A DNA stretch of 64,000 nt from NCBI GenBank assembly GCA_018058135.1, contig JAGPCK010000004.1, forward strand, positions 30,234-94,233, written 5' to 3'. The notes under the pieces were generated by a model. It searched no databases. It saw nothing but the letters and a program-made list of their open reading frames with translations, and was not told where the DNA came from. Origin of the DNA: Bacteroidia bacterium. Its GTDB lineage: Bacteria > Bacteroidota > Bacteroidia > UKL13-3. Position numbers and translations under genes: made by a program. Below are positions 27,544 to 36,069 of the stretch, piece after piece; within the stretch, counting starts at the first letter, position 1; each line of letters opens with the position of its first letter.

Positions 27544-28716
27544 ATGCTATTCTTCTTATCTCATCCTATACAGTACTTCTCTCCAATGTTGAAAGTACTA
27601 TCGGAAAAAGTTAAGTTGAATGTTTATTACTATTCAGATATCAGTATCAAAGGTGGGAAAGATGCAGGTTTTGGTCAAAATGTAAAATGGGATGTGCCAC
27701 TTCTGGAAGGTTATAACTCATTTTTTCTTAATAACTGGCGAAAAAAACAAGCCATGAACAATCGGATGTTTAATGCATTTAACCCCGATGTAATTAAAGT
27801 GTTGCTTAAAAGTAATGACAAAATTGTTGTTATAAATGGATGGTCATATTTCACGGATTGGATAATTTTGTTGCTTTCACCATTTTTGGGAAAAAAGATA
27901 TGGCTTAGGTGTGAAAATCCGTTGAATCAGGAATTGCTTAAATCTGGTAAAGTGAAATTGATTAAGCAACTTATTCTTAAGCACTTTCTATTTAAATTAT
28001 TTATAGATAAATTTCTTTACATTGGATCAGAAAATAAAAAATTCTTTGAGTATTATGGTGTAAAAGAGAAGAGCCGCTTAATTTTCACACCTTATTCTGT
28101 TGACAACGATAGCCTACAGAAAAAATATATCGAACTTCAGCCTAAAAGAGAAATTATTGAAAATAAACTTGGCATTCAATCGAATAAAAAAAACATATTA
28201 TTCACAGGAAAATATATTTCCAAAAAACGCCCGCTGGATTTACTTAAAGCATTTAAAAATCTGCCTCAAAACAACTATAATCTTATTATGGTGGGTGAAG
28301 GAGAACTAAGAAAAGATATGGAAATATTTATTCTTAACAACAATTTATCCAATGTTTACCTCACTGGCTTTATTAACCAAAGCGAAATCTGGGAGTACTA
28401 TGCTGTATCAGATGTTTTTGTAATGTGCTCTGGCATAGGAGAAACCTGGGGATTATCAGTAAATGAGGCCATGAACTTCAACCTGCCTGTTATAGTTTCA
28501 TCAACTTGTGGAAGTAGTTTTGATTTAATTGTTCCGGGTAAAAATGGATTTATATTTGACGAAGGAGACACTTCGGAACTATCTATATGCATTCTAAAAG
28601 CTACTGAAAACAAAGAAATTACAAAATCTATGGGACAACAATCTGCTGCAATAATTAAAAACTACTCTATAAGTGTTGTAACGGATAATATTCTGCAAGC
28701 TGCAACCTGTGCGTAA
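27544..28716 (+). CDS. GT-B fold glycosyltransferase, family 4
   Basis: A 390-residue GT4 enzyme. The N-terminus FFLSHPIQYFSPMLKVLSEK resembles the HPIQYFSP start of several capsule glycosyltransferases. The donor half has ILFTGKYISKKRPLDLLKAF and FVMCSGIGETWGLSVNEAMN, the E-x7-E motif, then STCGSSFDLI. It starts 14 bases after the FkbM gene, in the same operon. It is AT-rich like its neighbours. Donor and linkage are unknown. Confidence 0.92.
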   Translation: MLFFLSHPIQYFSPMLKVLSEKVKLNVYYYSDISIKGGKDAGFGQNVKWDVPLLEGYNSFFLNNWRKKQAMNNRMFNAFNPDVIKVLLKSNDKIVVINGWSYFTDWIILLLSPFLGKKIWLRCENPLNQELLKSGKVKLIKQLILKHFLFKLFIDKFLYIGSENKKFFEYYGVKEKSRLIFTPYSVDNDSLQKKYIELQPKREIIENKLGIQSNKKNILFTGKYISKKRPLDLLKAFKNLPQNNYNLIMVGEGELRKDMEIFILNNNLSNVYLTGFINQSEIWEYYAVSDVFVMCSGIGETWGLSVNEAMNFNLPVIVSSTCGSSFDLIVPGKNGFIFDEGDTSELSICILKATENKEITKSMGQQSAAIIKNYSISVVTDNILQAATCA

Positions 28717-28737
28717 AAAGGTTAGCCATATCGCTTT

Positions 28738-28769
28738 AAACTATGTAATTTGCACCCATTACATAGTTT
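28738..28769 (+). repeat. 11-bp inverted repeat just before the CgeB-like gene, overlapping a -7 box
   Basis: Arms AAACTATGTAA (28738-28748) and TTACATAGTTT (28759-28769) are perfect complements around a 10-base loop. The right arm ends one base before ATG 28771. The left arm and loop contain TAATTTG (28746-28752), close to the TAnnTTTG -7 box with one spacer base fewer, followed by CACCC. The element could be a palindromic operator over an internal promoter, or an RNA hairpin that hides the ribosome-binding region. Confidence 0.6.
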
Positions 28770-28770
28770 T

Positions 28771-29775
28771 ATGAAAGTACTGCTAGCAGGTAGTTTTAAT
28801 ACCTATACACTTGAAACGTCTTACAAAAATGCCTTTACAAATGAAGGGCATGAAGTAAAAGTATTTGATTTGCCATCTGCAACTTCAAAATACATCAAAT
28901 TTGGTAAGATTGGTCAACTAATAAACAGTTTCCTTCCTGTTGAAGCATGGATAAGAAAAGTAAATAGAGATTTTGTAATTACAGCAAAAGAATATCAACC
29001 AGATATTGTAGTAACTTTTGCTAATGCAGAGTTACTTCCTTCCAGCATTATGTTCTTGAAATCCATTCTTCCAGCTAAATTTGTTCTTATTTGGCCGGAT
29101 ACAGTGTTCAACTTAAAGTCACATATACTTCAATCTGCACCATTGTACGATTATGTTGCGTCTTATAGTTCTACTTGTGTAAAAGTATTCAATGATTATG
29201 GTTTCAAAAAAGTGAAATGGATACCATTAGCAGCTGACCCTAACTTACATTACAGTAAACATGATGATTCAACAAAGAAATACGACCTAACATTTGTGGG
29301 CGGTTGGCGGCCTGAGCGAGAAAAAATTATGTCTTATATTGTTGAGAATTTCGAAGGAATTAAGATAGGAATTTGGGGACCGTACTGGGATAGAAGTAGC
29401 GATAAAAATTTACTAAAGTACAGTAATAGCAATGCGCTTTATGGCAAGGACTTTACTTCAGTTATTCAACAAAGTACCATCAGTATGAATATTATCGATG
29501 ACACTAATTATCCTGCAGCAAATATGCGCTTTTTTGAAGTGCCTGTAGCTGCTGGACTTGAAATATGCTCATCGTGTCCTGAAATGGAATCAACATATAA
29601 AAACAGAGAACATATGCTTTATTACTCTAATGAAGATGAGTTAAAACAGGCTATTGACTTTGCTCTTTCAAATAAAAAAATCTGTATTGATATTATAAAA
29701 AATGCACACGAGTTAACACTATCAAAGCACACTTATCAGCACAGAGTAAAAGAAATTGTATCAGACTTATGGTAA
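28771..29775 (+). CDS. CgeB-like glycosyltransferase
   Basis: A 334-residue protein. I use ATG 28771; an in-frame TTG at 28750 lies inside a hairpin. The N-terminus MKVLLAGSFNTYTLETSYKN and the later LTFVGGWRPEREKIMSYIVE, followed by IGIWGPYWDR and SISMNIIDDTNYPAANMRFFEVPVAAG (position about 230-257), resemble the CgeB/DUF3880 glycosyltransferase group, a GT-B fold lacking some GT4 hallmarks. CgeB proteins glycosylate surface or spore-coat components. It lies inside the wzx operon, and its stop overlaps the epimerase start by 7 bases. The donor is unknown. Confidence 0.85.
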   Translation: MKVLLAGSFNTYTLETSYKNAFTNEGHEVKVFDLPSATSKYIKFGKIGQLINSFLPVEAWIRKVNRDFVITAKEYQPDIVVTFANAELLPSSIMFLKSILPAKFVLIWPDTVFNLKSHILQSAPLYDYVASYSSTCVKVFNDYGFKKVKWIPLAADPNLHYSKHDDSTKKYDLTFVGGWRPEREKIMSYIVENFEGIKIGIWGPYWDRSSDKNLLKYSNSNALYGKDFTSVIQQSTISMNIIDDTNYPAANMRFFEVPVAAGLEICSSCPEMESTYKNREHMLYYSNEDELKQAIDFALSNKKICIDIIKNAHELTLSKHTYQHRVKEIVSDLW

Positions 29776-30701
29776 AAAGAAATATATTAATAACCGGTGG
29801 TGCAGGCAATGTAGGTGGAAGTTTAGCAACAAGATTATGCCTAAACCCTGCTAATAATGTAGTTGTAGTTGACAACCTTTTCACCGGCTCTTTAGAAAAG
29901 CTTCCTAATAATGCTTTAAATAATTTCTCTTTCTTTAAAACAGATGTGAACAACTGGAAAGATATTTCCTCCATTATGCTCTCCCATCGTTTTGACTATG
30001 TCTTTCATTATGCCGCTACTGTAGGCGTGAAAAGAACACTTGACAATCCTATACTGGTTCTTAATGATATTGATGGTATAAAAAATATACTTGAACTTTC
30101 CAAAAACACGGGAGTAAAAAGGGTATTTTTTTCTTCTTCTTCTGAAGTATACGGAGAACCGGTTTCACTACCGCAACATGAGGAAACCACCCCTTTAAAC
30201 TCAAGACTTCCATATGCCATTGTTAAGAACGTTGCAGAAGCATTTTTAAAGTCTTATCAGAAAGAATATGGACTTAATTATACAATTCTGAGATTCTTTA
30301 ATACATACGGTCCGAAACAAAGCGAAGATTTTGTTCTGCCACGCTTTTTAACAGCAGCGCTAAATAACCAACCTATTACCCTTTACGGAGATGGCTCTCA
30401 AACAAGAACATTTTGCTTTATAACCGATAATCTTGATATAACAGAAGAAATGCTAAATGCAGATATCGGAATCAATGATACTTTTAACATTGGTAGTGAC
30501 GAAGAAATAAGTATACTTGAATTGGCTAAGAAAGTTATTGATGTTTGTAATTCAAAATCAGAAATTATACACTTGCCTTCCCTGAAAGAAGGGGATATGA
30601 CCCGAAGACTTCCTGATATTTCAAAAATGAAATCAATATTAAATCGTGAGTTAATTACTATTGAGCAGGGTATCAAAAAAATGCTGGATAACCAAAAATG
30701 A
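29769..30701 (+). CDS. NAD-dependent nucleotide-sugar epimerase/dehydratase
   Basis: A 310-residue extended short-chain dehydrogenase of the GalE/WbpP-like group. The NAD loop GGAGNVGG is at 10-17, the Ser run FFSSSSEVYG at 120-129 supplies the catalytic Ser, and YAIVK at 149-153 holds the catalytic Tyr and Lys. The FFNTYGPKQ and GDGSQTRTFCFITD segments mark the sugar-nucleotide site. It probably makes the NDP-sugar donor for a nearby glycosyltransferase, either a 4-epimerase or a 4,6-dehydratase/decarboxylase relative. I cannot choose between them from sequence. Confidence 0.9.
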   Translation: MVKRNILITGGAGNVGGSLATRLCLNPANNVVVVDNLFTGSLEKLPNNALNNFSFFKTDVNNWKDISSIMLSHRFDYVFHYAATVGVKRTLDNPILVLNDIDGIKNILELSKNTGVKRVFFSSSSEVYGEPVSLPQHEETTPLNSRLPYAIVKNVAEAFLKSYQKEYGLNYTILRFFNTYGPKQSEDFVLPRFLTAALNNQPITLYGDGSQTRTFCFITDNLDITEEMLNADIGINDTFNIGSDEEISILELAKKVIDVCNSKSEIIHLPSLKEGDMTRRLPDISKMKSILNRELITIEQGIKKMLDNQK

Positions 30702-31408
30702 ACTACAAAGAAAAACTCTATTCAGCATATGTTAAAAGTGGACAATCCAGATTATCCGACATACAGTGGCAAAAAAAAGACCCTTATGTTGAATATGTAA
30801 TTTCTAGCCACATAACTGACAGAATAGATGCATTAATAGTTGATTTGGGATGCGGTTATGGTAAATACATATACCGATTAAAAGAAAAGGGGTATACCAA
30901 TTGTAAAGGAGTTGATATCTCTGCTGAACAGGTAGAAGCTGCTCATAAAGCCGGTGTTTATGAAATTGAGCAGGGCGAATTATTAACGTTTATCAAAAAG
31001 CAGCCGGATGATATTGATGTTGTATTACTCATGGATATTATCGAACATCTAACGTATCAGGAAATATTTGACCTTATTGACGAAGTTAAAAAGAAGCTAT
31101 CTGGTACTGGTAAAATAATATTGCATGTACCGAATGCTGAAGGCATATTCGGTATGAGAATAAGATATGGCGACTTAACACATGAAGTTTCCTTTACTCC
31201 TTCGTCTATAAATCAATTATTTAATACATTGGGCTTTAAAAAAATCTTCATTTTTGAAGACAAACCATTAATCTATAGTATATCATCTTTATTCAGAAGA
31301 ATTGTATGGGAATTTACCACGCTTAGATACCGACTTATGCTGATGGCAGAAACGGGTGAAAAGAGATTTATTTTGTCACAAAATATGCTGGTTATTGCTG
31401 AAAAATAG
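30698..31408 (+). CDS. class I SAM-dependent methyltransferase
   Basis: A 236-residue methyltransferase (Methyltransf_23-like). The SAM loop VDLGCGYGKYIYRL is at about 48-61, followed by GVDISAEQVEAAHKAG and LLMDIIEHLTYQEIFDLIDE. The C-terminal LHVPNAEGIFGMRIRYGDLT segment is common in glycan-locus methyltransferases. It overlaps the epimerase stop as ATGA and ends the plus-strand operon 5 bases from the convergent wecB gene. Its substrate is probably a sugar or lipid-linked glycan (inference from context). Confidence 0.9.
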   Translation: MNYKEKLYSAYVKSGQSRLSDIQWQKKDPYVEYVISSHITDRIDALIVDLGCGYGKYIYRLKEKGYTNCKGVDISAEQVEAAHKAGVYEIEQGELLTFIKKQPDDIDVVLLMDIIEHLTYQEIFDLIDEVKKKLSGTGKIILHVPNAEGIFGMRIRYGDLTHEVSFTPSSINQLFNTLGFKKIFIFEDKPLIYSISSLFRRIVWEFTTLRYRLMLMAETGEKRFILSQNMLVIAEK

Positions 31409-31413
31409 CTTGT

Positions 31414-32538
31414 TTACAACTGCGTCTTTATATGTTCAATTATTCGGTCAGAAGCATTTCCATCACCAAAAGGATTCTCAGCGTTTGTTGGATACTCGGG
31501 ATTAAAATTCACAAAGGCATCAACAATTTTATCACGAATATTACCCACTAAAACTGAGTAACCGCTTTGCATTGACTCAGGCCTTTCTGTAGTTTCCCGC
31601 ATAACCAACACCGGCACTTTAAAAGATGGCGCTTCTTCTTGTATACCTCCTGAATCAGTTATTATTTTATAACTACAGCTTAACAGTTTCAACAGCTCCA
31701 TATAATTAAAGGGCTTGCACAACAAAATATTAGAAAGTTGACTTAGTTTAGAAGAAACAACTGCATTCTTAACAACCGGATTTGAATGTATGGGCCATAT
31801 AAAACAAATATCAGGATATTTTATAGCCAACTCTCCAACTGCTTCAATAATATTATTTAAATGTTCATGGTTTTCTCTACGGTGACAAGTAATCAGAACA
31901 ACCTTTTGTTTATTTGTGATAACTGCATTTATCCTTTCGTCTTCGAAAAGTACATTCAAAAAAGCAGTGGACGCTCTTATTAGGTTAATAGCATCAACAA
32001 CTGTATTGCCTGTTTTTAAAATCTTCACCATTGGAATCTGTTCATTCAACAAATTATCAACCGCAAATTGGGTTGGGGCATAATGAAAATCAGCAACCAT
32101 TCCTGCAATTTTACGATTAAGTTCTTCAGGGAAAGGGTGGTGCATGTTAAATGAACGTAAGCCAGCTTCTAAATGAAAAAAACGTATCTTATTGTAAAAT
32201 GCCACTAATGAAGCCGCCATAACTGTGGTAGTATCACCTTGTGCAATAAAAATGGACGGTGCTACCATGTCATTTTTCATCTTGACAATTAGTTGCTCGA
32301 TCTGTACAATTGAACGCGCCAATAATTCTGACAGGCTTTGACCGGCAGACATAACATCTAATGAATAGTTAGGCTGTATTGAAAATGCCTCCCAAAAAGG
32401 TTCCAACATATCCTTATGTTGCCCTGTATTTACTACCAGATAGTCATTAAAACCTACCTGTTTCATCCTATGAATAATAGGATAAATTTTAATTAATTCA
32501 GGCCGTGTACCAATAATAAAAACTACTTTATTTTTCAT
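31414..32538 (-). CDS. wecB: non-hydrolysing UDP-GlcNAc 2-epimerase
   Basis: A 374-residue enzyme interconverting UDP-GlcNAc and UDP-ManNAc. Motifs in order are IIGTRPELIKIYPIIHRMK, NTGQHKDML near 37-45, QGDTTTVMAASLVAF, FHLEAGLRSF, HPFPEELNRKI, TCHRRENH and ITDSGGIQEEAPSF; all match the family. Length is normal. The usual downstream partner, UDP-ManNAc dehydrogenase WecC, is not in the window. The gene ends the wza-wzc-glycosyltransferase-wecB operon and overlaps the glycosyltransferase gene before it by 11 bases. Confidence 0.94.
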   Translation of the reverse strand: MKNKVVFIIGTRPELIKIYPIIHRMKQVGFNDYLVVNTGQHKDMLEPFWEAFSIQPNYSLDVMSAGQSLSELLARSIVQIEQLIVKMKNDMVAPSIFIAQGDTTTVMAASLVAFYNKIRFFHLEAGLRSFNMHHPFPEELNRKIAGMVADFHYAPTQFAVDNLLNEQIPMVKILKTGNTVVDAINLIRASTAFLNVLFEDERINAVITNKQKVVLITCHRRENHEHLNNIIEAVGELAIKYPDICFIWPIHSNPVVKNAVVSSKLSQLSNILLCKPFNYMELLKLLSCSYKIITDSGGIQEEAPSFKVPVLVMRETTERPESMQSGYSVLVGNIRDKIVDAFVNFNPEYPTNAENPFGDGNASDRIIEHIKTQL

Positions 32539-33664
32539 TCAAAATATTCTCTACGCCATCAATTAAAACAGGAAGATAATTATCAATTGACAAATTCTCT
32601 GAGAAATACATTTGTATTTCTTTTTTTTTGTCATTTGGCTGGTTAACTACTTTTTCAAATTGAGATAAGAAGTCATACGAATTAAAATCAAGCAATTCCA
32701 ATACTTCCCCTTGACCATTAACACCCATCATGCCTTTTAGCGGATGAGCAATTACTTTAATTCCATAACTTATATATTCATATAGTTTATTTGGTGCGCA
32801 AAATTCAAAATTCATACTCACACCTTTGTACAAAATAAGACCATAATCAATCATTTCGTAATATTTCCATAATTCTTTATGAGGAACAAGACCGAATATC
32901 CTTAGGTTTGGATTACCTGCTTGTATAAGCTTAGTCTTAATCTCATCAGAATAGTTGCCTACAACCACAAAATAATGCGATTTTTTTGATTTGAAATGCT
33001 TGAGTATTTCAACAAATGAATCCAAATAGTGATCCATACCTATGCTTCCGATATGCCCAATAATTACTGAACCGGTTGGAAATTGTAGCTGCAATTTATC
33101 ATCAGATTCAGTTGGAATTTTGGTTGAATTAATCACTAAGCAAGTATTTTGATTAGGATATTGAGCCAGTCTGGTAAAGTACTCCAGTCTGTTTTGCTCC
33201 GGGAAAACAGCAAACTCCAAATTTTGCTTAGCCTGCTTAACTACATATTGCCACATACGTCTGCTGAAACCGGATAATTCCAACTCATCTACAATTTCAA
33301 ACTGATGGTAAACAATTTTAGACCCTCCACTGAAACCCAATTTCCTCAGCACCATCAAAATAAAAACGACCTGGTAATCGGGAGTATAAATGACTGATTT
33401 TCCGTTTTTTTGTTTTAAGAAAAAACGTAGAAGACGAACGTACTTAAAAAATTTTGAATGAAAAGATTGTTGACTTATTGAAACAGATCCTTTGTTATTT
33501 GATAAATTAGTATGCTGAACAACATGGTGAAAAGTATATTGACCTTGAGTAAAAACTTCTGTTACAGTAATACTATTCTTTAAGGAAAAAGTGTCAATAA
33601 TAAATCGGGTAACCGGAATAAGAGTGAAATTATTTATTGTTACAAAATGAACAATTGCCATCAT
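32528..33664 (-). CDS. GT-B fold glycosyltransferase
   Basis: A 378-residue glycosyltransferase. The N-terminal half is divergent (VHFVTINNFTLIPVTRFIID). The C-terminal half contains GSVIIGHIGSIGMDHYLDSF, LRIFGLVPHKELWKYYEMID and EFCAPNKLYEYISYGIKVIA, which match GT4 proteins with the Glu-containing donor loop. The ATG overlaps the wzc stop as ATGA and the tail overlaps wecB. It may add the sugar made from the WecB product (inference). Confidence 0.85.
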   Translation of the reverse strand: MMAIVHFVTINNFTLIPVTRFIIDTFSLKNSITVTEVFTQGQYTFHHVVQHTNLSNNKGSVSISQQSFHSKFFKYVRLLRFFLKQKNGKSVIYTPDYQVVFILMVLRKLGFSGGSKIVYHQFEIVDELELSGFSRRMWQYVVKQAKQNLEFAVFPEQNRLEYFTRLAQYPNQNTCLVINSTKIPTESDDKLQLQFPTGSVIIGHIGSIGMDHYLDSFVEILKHFKSKKSHYFVVVGNYSDEIKTKLIQAGNPNLRIFGLVPHKELWKYYEMIDYGLILYKGVSMNFEFCAPNKLYEYISYGIKVIAHPLKGMMGVNGQGEVLELLDFNSYDFLSQFEKVVNQPNDKKKEIQMYFSENLSIDNYLPVLIDGVENILNEK

Positions 33665-36063
33665 TTAAACAGTTTCTTCTTTAACTTGTCAAACAGGCTG
33701 CTTTCTCCAACGTATTCATCATAATAGCCCTGGCTCTTGCCACCATAAGAGTAATAGCCATATCCTCTGTTAATTGCCTTCTTACCAATTGTAAGAGAGT
33801 TCAATACTAAATAAAGATTCTTAATGTTGTGTTCTTTTATTATCTTCTCTGGTAACTCAAGAAAATTCCGTTGACTATAACCTGCTCTTAAAATATATAA
33901 CACTACATCACTTTGCTTCATTAGCAGAATTGCATCTGAAACTAAACCTATGGGTGGGGTGTCAAGAAGTATATAATCATAAGTATTCTGTAATGTTTTA
34001 AGCAAGTCTTGCATTTTCTCAGAATTTAGTAATTCTGAAGGATTTGGTGGAATAGCACCTGCAAGAATTACAGACAAGTTATCAATATCTGTTTCAAGTA
34101 TGCTCTGTTCAAGAGTTGACTTTCCAATTAGATAACTACTCAAACCATGCACAGACTTAATTACTTTAAAAGAGTTTTCTAATTGAGGTTTTCTAAGGTC
34201 ACAACCTAAAAGAATTACTTTTTTATCCAACATGGTAAGCGATGCTGCAAGGTTGATTGACGTAAAAGTTTTACCCTCACCTCCTATTGTTGAAGATATA
34301 GTTATGACTTTGCTTTTTTTCTCAGGCAATAAAAACTGAAGATTTGTTCTAACTGCTCTTACTGACTCACCAAATACAGTTCTATGCTCTTTGACAACAA
34401 GCAATCTTGAGTCGTTCTCATTAAGAATTTTTGTATATGATAAAATAGTTCCCAAAACTGGCAAGTCACATATAGCCTCAATCTCTTCATCTGAGTTAAT
34501 TTTATTGTTCAGCAACTTGATTATCAAAATTGCGAAAATTCCGGCAACAAGTCCAAGAATAAGATACAATAAAAAAGTGAGCTTTCGGTTGGGTTCAATC
34601 GGCTCACGTGGGGTTTCAGCCTGATCAATTATTCTTGCAGAAGAAACAATTGATGCACGGGAGATAGATGCTTCAAGTTTTGTTTGCAACAAAAATCCGT
34701 ACACCTTCTGATTAACTTCCAAATCACGCTTGAGTGTAATATACTGTTTCTCTGCGTCAGGCAGTTTCCGCATTCCGGACAGAATATCATTTATCTGCTT
34801 CTCATAAAAGTTAATTTGTGAGTTTATCTTTTGCTTAGAAAACTTAATATTCTGTTTAATGGAACGCACCACTTCATCAATCTGCTTATTTATTTCAATA
34901 ATTCCTGCACTATTAGGAGTAACCCTTTCTGAACGAGACATCTTTTCATAGTGTAGTTTATTCAGAGACGTAAGAAGGTCCAACAATACAGGATCAACTT
35001 TTCCATCTAAGCTTATAGGTAATGTAGTGGCATTTTTGCTTTCTAAAATTTGATTCTCAATGTTTTCAATAGCTAAAAGTTGTATCTGTAAAACTCGCAT
35101 ATTTACCTGTAGGTCTGTCAATCCCTGAAGGTTTATTTCATTTGAAAGCCCAATATCAAGAATATTATTTCCTCTCTTAAAATCCGCCATACTATGCTCT
35201 GAAGATTGAACAGTCTTATTCAAATCTTCTATGAGCCTATCCATAAACTCAATAGTTTGAGTTGCTGTTTGAGATTTATAAGTAATATCATATTCTGTAT
35301 ACACCTTTGACATTTCATTTACAACGTCTCGGGCAAACTCAGGAACAACATCCTTATAGGAAATAGTAATTATAGAAACCCCTTTATCAATTTGATCAAC
35401 AAAAAGATTTGACGATACACGTCCATACAAATTATTCTTACTGTTGAATACGAAATTAAACTTATTTGTATTGTTCTTAAACAGGCGGAAATTGTCCTTG
35501 TTATATTCTATCCAAGCTGTATTACCATCAAAGCTAACCTTGTCACCAAAATTTGCCTTTACACTTTTGGTTTTGGCCGACTCATCTTCCCAGGAAAGAA
35601 TGTATTCCTTTTCATTTTCAATACTTAAAGAGTATGGCTTATCAAATGTAACAGAGTCAGGCTTTAATGGCTTTACCGAAAACGGAGAAGAGGTATAAAT
35701 CTCTTTTTGCACAACCCTGCCACTGGAAAAATAGCTAACCTGAACCGGCAAACGTTCTAAGGCTTTTGATATGAGCAACTTTGACTTTATAATATACGTT
35801 TCAGTAATTATTTTATCTCTGGGGCTTGCAAAGTCTTTGAAAATACTAATCTCTTTTAGCAGATTATTATTTTCTGTATCTACTTTAATTGAGCCTTTAG
35901 CCTCATATATTTCATCTTCATACCTCAATCTTAAAAACGCCAACCCCAGAGCAACAACAACAAATAGTATAATCCAATGCATGTTGCGCGCTAATAGTTT
36001 GATATAATCAATTAGAATTATATCATCAGATTCAGCTTTAAGCCTTTTTTTATACGCCTGCAT
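33661..36063 (-). CDS. wzc: Wzc-type polysaccharide co-polymerase and tyrosine autokinase
   Basis: An 800-residue inner-membrane protein. A Wzz/GNVR region lies between two membrane helices (about 30-50 and 505-527), with an extended coiled coil in the periplasm at about 275-470. The C-terminal BY-kinase domain has Walker A ISSTIGGEGKT with Lys598, the A-prime motif LLGCDLRKP near 625 and YILLDTPP near 697. The last 34 residues hold seven tyrosines (768, 770, 771, 773, 780, 781, 784), the autophosphorylation cluster. It controls chain length and works with Wza for export. No tyrosine phosphatase gene is in the window. Confidence 0.95.
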   Translation of the reverse strand: MQAYKKRLKAESDDIILIDYIKLLARNMHWIILFVVVALGLAFLRLRYEDEIYEAKGSIKVDTENNNLLKEISIFKDFASPRDKIITETYIIKSKLLISKALERLPVQVSYFSSGRVVQKEIYTSSPFSVKPLKPDSVTFDKPYSLSIENEKEYILSWEDESAKTKSVKANFGDKVSFDGNTAWIEYNKDNFRLFKNNTNKFNFVFNSKNNLYGRVSSNLFVDQIDKGVSIITISYKDVVPEFARDVVNEMSKVYTEYDITYKSQTATQTIEFMDRLIEDLNKTVQSSEHSMADFKRGNNILDIGLSNEINLQGLTDLQVNMRVLQIQLLAIENIENQILESKNATTLPISLDGKVDPVLLDLLTSLNKLHYEKMSRSERVTPNSAGIIEINKQIDEVVRSIKQNIKFSKQKINSQINFYEKQINDILSGMRKLPDAEKQYITLKRDLEVNQKVYGFLLQTKLEASISRASIVSSARIIDQAETPREPIEPNRKLTFLLYLILGLVAGIFAILIIKLLNNKINSDEEIEAICDLPVLGTILSYTKILNENDSRLLVVKEHRTVFGESVRAVRTNLQFLLPEKKSKVITISSTIGGEGKTFTSINLAASLTMLDKKVILLGCDLRKPQLENSFKVIKSVHGLSSYLIGKSTLEQSILETDIDNLSVILAGAIPPNPSELLNSEKMQDLLKTLQNTYDYILLDTPPIGLVSDAILLMKQSDVVLYILRAGYSQRNFLELPEKIIKEHNIKNLYLVLNSLTIGKKAINRGYGYYSYGGKSQGYYDEYVGESSLFDKLKKKLFK

Positions 36064-36069
36064 AATGAT

